From NCBI RefSeq assembly GCF_004379255.2, contig NC_056034.1, forward strand, positions 39,414,887 to 39,478,886: a stretch of DNA of 64,000 bases. Reading direction: 5' to 3'. Below, one piece after another: positions 58,082-64,000 of the stretch; the first letter of the stretch is position 1, and every line of letters begins with the position of its first letter. The notes below the pieces were generated by a model. The model did not search any database. It was not told the DNA's origin and saw nothing but the letters and a program-made list of their open reading frames with translations. The DNA is from Salvia splendens. Its lineage: Eukaryota > Streptophyta > Magnoliopsida > Lamiales > Lamiaceae. Both the position numbers and the translations under genes were made by a program.

Positions 58082-59613
58082 GAGCATCCACATACGTGCT
58101 CTTGCCAACGAGCACGGATGTGGGCCCGGTCCCACTTTCACTCCCCGCTCTTAGGCAAGAGCACAACACCCACATCCGTGCTCTTCCGCAAGGACAAGCT
58201 CAAGGGTCCTACCATTCTATTATTCAATTTAAATAAAAACATTTCCTCAAAATTAAAATGCATTAAAAATACCCGAAATAATATTACAAATTACAAAAAA
58301 ATTAAAAATTACATAATTAAAATACTAAAAATTAAAATTACATAATTAAAATCCTAAAAATTAAAAATTACATAATTAAGCACCTAAAAAATAAAAATTT
58401 CCCCCGTGGATGACTATTCATCCGGCTCTACCCCCGATGTTCTTTGGAGACCCCGTATCATCGCCACATGCGATCGAAGTTGCTCGGGGGTCATAGTTAA
58501 CCTATCGACGAAATTAAGTTGGGCCCAAATCCCCCACAACGAGTTGGTGGGAGGTTGAGGTGGCACATAAGGAGCAGGAGCGGGGGCGGATGGAGTCGCG
58601 GCGCGACGGTGGTAGGCCGCCGCCTTCTTCCTTCCTTGCAGCCGATCTTTGGAACTGCTCGGGCCGGCGTCGGGGCTACCCAAGTTAGCTCCGGCATGTT
58701 GGCTAGCCACATCCCCTGGAACTTTTGGATTTCTTCGTTGGCTCTGTATATGGCATTGCGCACCATACTCTCGTTGCGCTCGATTGTTCCAGCCGGCCGG
58801 TTTTGATTGTACCGGCAACAGATGCGCCACAAAAAATGGTCACCGGATTAGTTCGTGCCAACCTCCGGATCTTCGGAGATTGACAAGTACGCTTTGAATA
58901 ATTTCTCTATCTCCCCTAGAGTGTACGGGGTGCGGACACCACGAGTAGGAAGAGGAGGAGTTTGAGAGGGGCCGCTCCCTCCCGCTCTAGGTACGAGTGG
59001 TTCGGGTGTCCACCCGTATTGCCCTTCAGGGGCATCTTGGTCGTCGATCGGGTAAGGCCGGTAGCCACCCGGAACTTGCGAACCTTGGTTTTGAGGAGGG
59101 GCCGAATATTCCGTTTCCGGACTAGGAAATGGTTGTGAACCGAACCAATCGGGGTTCCAACCGTGGGAGCCGGAGGGGTGATTGCCGGAGCAGGACATTT
59201 TTTTGTTGTGAGTCAAAGAAAGATTGAGAATTGTAAGAATAGAAATGAGAGAGTTTAGATGTGAATTGTGTAGTGTGGTGTGAATTTTTGGTGTGGAAGT
59301 GGGGGTATTTATAGATGAAAATGTGTATTTTTAAGGGAAAAAAATTGAAAAATAAATTAAAAGAGGGTAGAAAACGGATATAATTTTTTGGGAAGTGAGA
59401 ATTTTTTTTATTTTTAATCGGATTTTAATTAAAATCTGATTTTTTTTAAAAAAAATCAAATTGCCAACGGCTGACACGTGGGCTGCTCGCTGGCACGGAC
59501 GTGCTCGATGCATCGAGCAGCGCCGTGCCAGCGGCAAGAGCGCAGCGGCGAGCAGCGGGTGTCGCGCCGCTGGCATGGACGGACGGCTGCGCTCTCAACC
59601 GCGGTGGATGCTC
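58082..59613. mobile_element. PIF/Harbinger-related element carrying only the ORF1 (Myb-like) gene
   Basis: Ends GAGCATCCAC and GTGGATGCTC are perfect inverses flanked by TTA (58079–58081 and 59614–59616), the Harbinger target duplication. GC-rich subterminal repeats of GAGCACGG/CCGTGCTC type occur on both sides. Inside, minus-strand frames encode an ORF1-like protein; no transposase is present. Confidence 0.85.
58414..59216 (-). pseudogene. Harbinger ORF1-like Myb/SANT protein, frame broken
   Basis: The first part (58848–59216) is Pro/Gly-rich and ends in YTLGEIEKLFKAYLSISEDP, the start of the Myb/SANT-like trihelix found in Harbinger ORF1 proteins. A stop follows VGTN; the domain continues as RPAGTIERNESMVRNAIYRA in the next frame (58497–58832), then the C-terminal part with SSSKDRLQGRKKAAAYHRRA is in a third (58414–58830). 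At least two frame changes and a stop make it non-functional. Such proteins normally help the transposase bind DNA; here there is none. Confidence 0.75.
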
Positions 59614-59616
59614 TTA

Positions 59617-60139
59617 TAGTATTACATATATATGCAAATGCCTAACAAGTTTCTTAACTATATTTAAATTGATTTGAAAATTAGTAGAATTTTGACTGGA
59701 TAAAAATTTGAAATATCCGAGAATCTAGAGAATTCATAACTAAATCTAAAATAAATTCCAAAATATTCAAAAAGATCCAAAATAATCCAAAAAATCTGAA
59801 ATAAAAAAAGCTATTATATGTATGAGGTTAGCATTATAGTTAAATAAAATATATTTTACATAAAATATAATAATTAAATAATGTTTTTTATATTAAATGA
59901 GTATCATTTGTATTTTTTATTTAGAAAAACCAGTCTGAATGGAAAACGCAATTCAAATATCTGAAGAAAATAAAAAATTCTACCATATGTAAAATTTAAA
60001 ATATCGAAACCGCATTTAATATTTTGATTTGATTAGTTTAACTATAGGGATTATAGATATTTTATCAACCTCTATGTCTTACTTGTAATATGTAGAGACA
60101 AATAGAATAGACCAACTGTATTGTGTCTGATTCGATGTA
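59617..60139. other. AT-rich spacer
   Basis: No gene or repeat was recognised. Confidence 0.5.
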
Positions 60140-60385
60140 CTCCCTCATTCTACGAAAACATACTTCTATTTTGTCATTTCTTATATGCGAAAAAGTCTCA
60201 TTTCAAAAATAAAAATTATATTATATATATACTTTATTCATTTTTTATTTTTCTCTTTCTTTGTACTTTTTCTCTTAACCTCCTCTCTTAGTGTATCTAC
60301 TTTTTTTTCATCTTCTTATTTATCAATTTCATACTATAATACTCGTGCGTCTATAATTGAGACTATTTTTTACGGATGGATGGAG
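60140..60385. mobile_element. Stowaway-like MITE
   Basis: Ends CTCCCTCATTCTACGAAAA and TTTTTTACGGATGGATGGAG are imperfect inverses; left TA, right CA. Confidence 0.6.
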
Positions 60386-60918
60386 CATAAAGTTATTACA
60401 ATTCATTAATGAATAAATATGAATTTTATCTCACTAGCAAAAAAAGTGATTCTATCATCATCTCATAGACCACTGCCTTTAGATAATCAGATTACAAGTA
60501 TATCAAATGTATGGTTAAAGCAAGCTCTTAACTTGTTTTAAGCTGTCAAAAGACCAAGCAAGCTGTCAAGCTGCCTTTGTGAGAATATCATGTTATGGAA
60601 GATATTTAAAGAATATGCACGAGCTTAGAAAGCTTACGTGGTTACAAACAGCTGAAAAAATATTAATGGGCCTCAATTCAGTAAATGTGATGCATCAAAC
60701 ATGAAACCCCCAAGAAAAGTCTTTTTTTATGCATTACCTACCAATCAAAAAGCCCGTTTAAAGTGCCGAAACTTATAAATGTTGTATAACCGAAATGAAA
60801 GAATCAACGATGCCAAAAAAATTCACGATTAAAAATTTTATAGGAATCAATTATTATTGTTATTATTATTAAAATTCTCAAGACAACATTACACAAAGAC
60901 AGATGAATAAGGTGTGGT
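60386..60918. other. Spacer downstream of the terpene synthase copy
   Basis: AT-rich; includes the former 3' untranslated region of the minus-strand copy. Nothing else recognised. Confidence 0.5.
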
Positions 60919-62869
60919 CTACATCTCAATAGGGTCGACAAACAAAGCAACGATGTGAGGCTTGAGAACCTTCTCAGGTTGAGTGTATCCATCTTCGTTG
61001 CCTTTGTAAGTAACATCAATTATGCGTTCAAGATTTAGAATCCGCATCAAAACATCTCTCGAATATGGAGATGGCCTCATACACTCCTCATTTATATCCT
61101 TCCATGCGTCTGTTGCTATTTCGAAGAATTTAGCGACCGCTTCTTCTATTGTGGCGCCATTGTCTCTATATACGATTCTATGCCTGTAGCACTTTGACCT
61201 CTTTCCTTTTCCACCTCATAAGTAGCTATGTCGTCAATGACTCGACATATGAGGAGCCCCGCAACAAGCATTTTAGGCTTCTCGCTTAGCCATTCAAAGT
61301 CTTCCTTGGTGGCAGATTTATCCCCCAGCAACGCTGTTGTTGTGTGGTAACAGTAAGTGCAGGTGATGAGGGCATTCTTCAAATACTCCTCAAAAGGTGG
61401 TAAATATCCTTGAATGAACCACTTGGCCTCAACATGGTAGCTTCGCACCAATTCCTTGAGCTATTTTAGAAATGTAAATAATATTATGAGTTTACATAAA
61501 TCCATATGATATTTTATAAGCGCATAAAGAATTAATTAATGTCTGAACTCATACAGATTCTATGGCATAGTGTGCCGCGTAGGATCTTCCTTCTTTACCC
61601 AATTCTTCTTCAAATTGCTCATACAGTTCCAGAAGAGCTTTGTAGAATGGCTTCACATACTCAGGTAGTTTATCCATCTCTTCAATATTCCACCTTAATA
61701 ATAGAGCAATTGATCAAGTTGTGCACCATCCAAGTCAAGAAGAGCTGAAACACAAAGTGTAGGTCTAAGTTAATTTACCTCTCTATTGCCTCGGTAAAAA
61801 CGTCGAGTTCTTCAATGACGCCGTAAGCATCATAGGTGTCATCTATGATTGAGGTCATGGCGATGGTTTTAGTGAGCATGACACGAGCACGAGAGAACTG
61901 TGGCTCATGGTATACTCCCATAGCCCAAAAGAAGCACTCCACCACTCTATCTCTTGCATATGGTAGTTTGGAGACAAGGTCCAATTCTTTCCACCACCTA
62001 CACATATATACATGTATATATATGTACAATCAGTATTAAGTATTTATATATAGATAATCAAGGCGTCACTCATATATATTACCTTGAGACTTCGTGGAGC
62101 TCCTCCTTGTGTAGCATTTGCAATAGATTGTAGTCCAATTTAGCAAACCTCAAGAGAGATTCATTCTTGTGTTGATATTGTTCATAGATGGAGATAAAGT
62201 TACGGGCTTCGATTCTTGGATTTCCATAGTGCAGAGGTTGAATTAGAGCATGCACAACTTGTTTGGTAAGAGGAGAATCGAGGTGTGGCGCTATGGACTT
62301 GAGAGTGGCAGTGGCAAATTCAAGAGCATCGTCGAGTATAGTTTCTCCACGTGTTCTCAGGTACGAAGCTTCATAGAGACTTAGCAAGCCCTTGCCGTCA
62401 TTCTTAAGGCCTTCATGGAATTTGCCATTCACATCGACCCATCTTGCAAAAATGTCTGCTTCACCAATAGTATGTTAGTACTTGGATTAAATTTAGTTTT
62501 CAGGAGAGTAAAAAAGATACGTACGAGAAGATAAACGGTGGCCATGTTGCCTGAATAATCGGAAATGAAGTGCAACAGTGTACAAATCATAGGATTCATC
62601 ATCGCTATAATCTGTATTTAGATTGAAGAAATGCTGCAGTGTTTCTTCAATCTCCCTTTCAAAGTGATAAGAAATGCCAAGACGTTCGAGCGTGTCAATA
62701 AGGTTCATTGCTTCAACCAGATTGTTTGCAGCAGCTGAGATCATATCCAACACTTGATTCTTCAGCACTTGAACTGCCTTTGAATGTTGCTCAGCAGCCT
62801 AATATATAGATAAAGTTAGAAGTAGATAGTGAAAATTGTGGATTAATGATGAATTATTATGTACCTTAG
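60919..62869 (-). pseudogene. Second TPS-a sesquiterpene synthase copy, inactivated
   Basis: Same exon plan as the intact gene: 62865–62869 (last 5 bases of exon 1), 62525–62798, 62083–62455, 61779–61997, 61555–61693, 60919–61460. Exons 3, 4 and 5 have identical lengths to the intact gene (373, 219 and 139 bp); exon 2 has one extra codon (274 bp). The last exon is 542 instead of 543 bp: a base is missing near 61167–61172, shifting the frame after GIESY, downstream of the intact DDxxD and NSE/DTE motifs but before the last conserved helices. Exon 1 is cut by an LTR retrotransposon that starts at 62870, which also removes the promoter and start. Exon sequences are otherwise very close to the intact gene, so the loss is recent. 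Confidence 0.92.
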
Positions 62870-63229
62870 TGATACGATCATCCTCTACATATTATTAGAG
62901 AATATCCTTAAGATATTATTCTATTTAGTTATCTTTTATTTCACCATATCTTTTCCATATCTTTGTTTTCTTGTTCAATAAGTTAGGTAGTAGTATTATA
63001 GTATTATAAATAGCAGAGCTTGTTATCATTCAATCAATCAATGAATTACATATTTTCCCTAAACTTGTCTTGAGCAACAAGAATATTATCGTTCCATATT
63101 TGCTGCCCAACGGAGAACGTCCGTGGAACCGCAAATCGTGGCCTTTCCTTCGAGCACGTCGAAGGTTCGATCACCTTATCTCTCCGAGAAGTTAGCCATC
63201 CGGCCTCGTTACGGAGGACGTCTGTAACA
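62870..63229 (+). repeat. 5' LTR of the retrotransposon in the terpene synthase copy
   Basis: 360 bp, ends TGATACG…CTGTAACA. TATA box TTATAAATAGC near 63002–63012. Related to, but clearly diverged from, the 342-bp TR-GAG LTR. Confidence 0.8.
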
Positions 63230-63424
63230 ACTGGTGCTTTCATCCCGTACTCATCCTTCATCTTCGTTCATCTATATTTCCCAAAAAAAAAAAAAAAAAA
63301 AAAAAGTCGCAGCACCACCATCACAGCCACGCCTAATCCTCCACCTTCTTCGTCAATAACCTATTCACCACCAATATCCTTAATAGAAGTAGCTCAATGG
63401 CAAGCTCCTCGAGGGCCTCCTAAC

Positions 63425-64000
63425 ATGAGGACGTCCAGCGCTGGATCGGATGAACGTATACCGCCGACGGGGTTCCCCACCGGAGGCAATGCGCAAGTCA
63501 CAATCAGAGACTCTTCGCGCCGCGCGACCACAAGCGCTTCACGCGGCGACGATCAGTCGCGATATCCGCGGCGCGATTTCCAGGCGGCCTCCGAGGCGCC
63601 GCACGATGTGGCAGGAACAACCGCGATTTTCTCCACCGGGTTGGAGAAGATCTTGGCGCGATTTGACAGAATGGAACTCAGGCTGGAGAAGTTGGAAGCG
63701 CCCGAACCTGATCCCCCCTATTTCTCGGACGAACTTGATGACGAAGGGTATCACTCCCCGCGCGACGCTTGGGCGGCAGAAGACGATGTCCACCGGCCTT
63801 TCATCCACGGACAACGAGACCGTGGTGGGGATATCCATCGTCGACGAGGCGCTGCCCGCGCATTACATTGGCGCGACGGCCGTTTTCCGCAGCAGAACGT
63901 TCATCGGGCGTCGTACCGCGATCGCCCCGAGCCTCGGCACCGCACGTGCTGGGACAGGCCGCAGGACCGGTACCTGGGGATGGACGAGTCCGAACAACAA
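63425..64000 (+). CDS. gag N-terminal part, open at the window edge
   Basis: The frame opens with ATG at 63425 and stays open for 192 codons to the last base. It is Arg-rich and low complexity with a coiled-coil-like LARFDRMELRLEKLEAPE near residue 75, matching the position and spacing of LERLEKFETW in the TR-GAG gag. The following HWRDGRFPQQNVHRASYRDR and CWDRPQD resemble the TR-GAG stretch before the gag core. There is no stop at the coiled coil, unlike the TR-GAG copy. A run of 23 A (63283–63305) lies in the leader. Whether pol follows is outside the window. Confidence 0.7.
   Translation, partial: MRTSSAGSDERIPPTGFPTGGNAQVTIRDSSRRATTSASRGDDQSRYPRRDFQAASEAPHDVAGTTAIFSTGLEKILARFDRMELRLEKLEAPEPDPPYFSDELDDEGYHSPRDAWAAEDDVHRPFIHGQRDRGGDIHRRRGAARALHWRDGRFPQQNVHRASYRDRPEPRHRTCWDRPQDRYLGMDESEQQ

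Larger units (their letters stand above)
62870..64000 (+). mobile_element. LTR retrotransposon inserted in terpene synthase exon 1 (3' part outside window)
   Basis: The 5' LTR (62870–63229) begins TGATACGATCA and shares blocks such as TTTAGTTATCTTTTATT and CATATCTTTGTTTTCTT with the TR-GAG LTRs. The same type of primer-binding site (TGGTGCTTTCAT) follows. The expected 5-bp target duplication would be CTTAG (62865–62869), to be matched at the missing right end. Confidence 0.85.

Noticed and set aside
58118..58345. Plus-strand small gene at the Harbinger element's left end
   Set aside because: It spans the GC-rich subterminal repeat and then AT-rich filler; no homology.
63283..63305. Poly(A) tail of a retroposed cDNA (23 A)
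   Set aside because: It lies inside the leader of an LTR element between primer-binding site and gag, with no upstream gene body or flanking duplication.

Overview
The window is plant nuclear DNA from a eudicot, most likely an asterid (possibly Lamiales; the order is a guess from the gene content, not proven). The signs are spliced genes with GT–AG introns, plant LTR retrotransposon lineages (a Tekay/Del-like chromovirus, Athila, Copia), many Stowaway-type MITEs, PIF/Harbinger and hAT elements, and AT-rich spacers. I see no bacterial genes, operons or CRISPR arrays.

Layout. (1) 1–8548: 3' part of a Tekay/Del-like Ty3 retrotransposon, with an upstream reading frame cut by the window edge, gag-pol with two frameshifts, and a 2.9 kb 3' LTR holding a 39-bp tandem repeat. 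(2) 8549–12098: a PIF/Harbinger element with long terminal inverted repeats, a Stowaway MITE, a tandem pair of small MITEs, and five 71-bp repeats. (3) 12109–19941, minus strand: an apparently intact 24-exon gene for a plant cyclopropane fatty acid synthase; the exons I delimited sum to 2607 bp (868 codons plus stop). (4) 19942–23904: spacer with a 1-kb hAT-type element and MITEs. (5) 23905–34238, minus strand: a second, decayed copy of the same gene, split by a 5.4-kb Copia element that itself carries a Stowaway MITE. (6) 35588–48557: a decayed Athila element with a truncated 5' LTR and an extra 3' reading frame; a young 2.9-kb gag-only LTR element (TR-GAG type) sits inside it. (7) 48558–51359: spacer with two inverted-repeat elements. 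(8) 51360–53477, minus strand: an intact six-exon TPS-a sesquiterpene synthase gene of 548 codons. (9) 53478–60918: spacer rich in MITEs, one hAT-type and one Harbinger ORF1-type element. (10) 60919–62869, minus strand: a close second terpene synthase copy, broken by a 1-bp deletion in its last exon and by an LTR retrotransposon in exon 1. (11) 62870–64000: 5' LTR and gag start of that retrotransposon, a relative of the TR-GAG element.

Only two loci look able to make cellular enzymes: the cyclopropane synthase (lipid modification by SAM-dependent methylene transfer) and the cytosolic sesquiterpene synthase (farnesyl diphosphate cyclisation). Each has a nearby same-strand duplicate that has been inactivated, partly by transposons. 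Nothing in the sequence links the two pathways beyond proximity. Nested insertions give a relative chronology: CFAS duplicate, then Copia, then Stowaway; and Athila, then TR-GAG.
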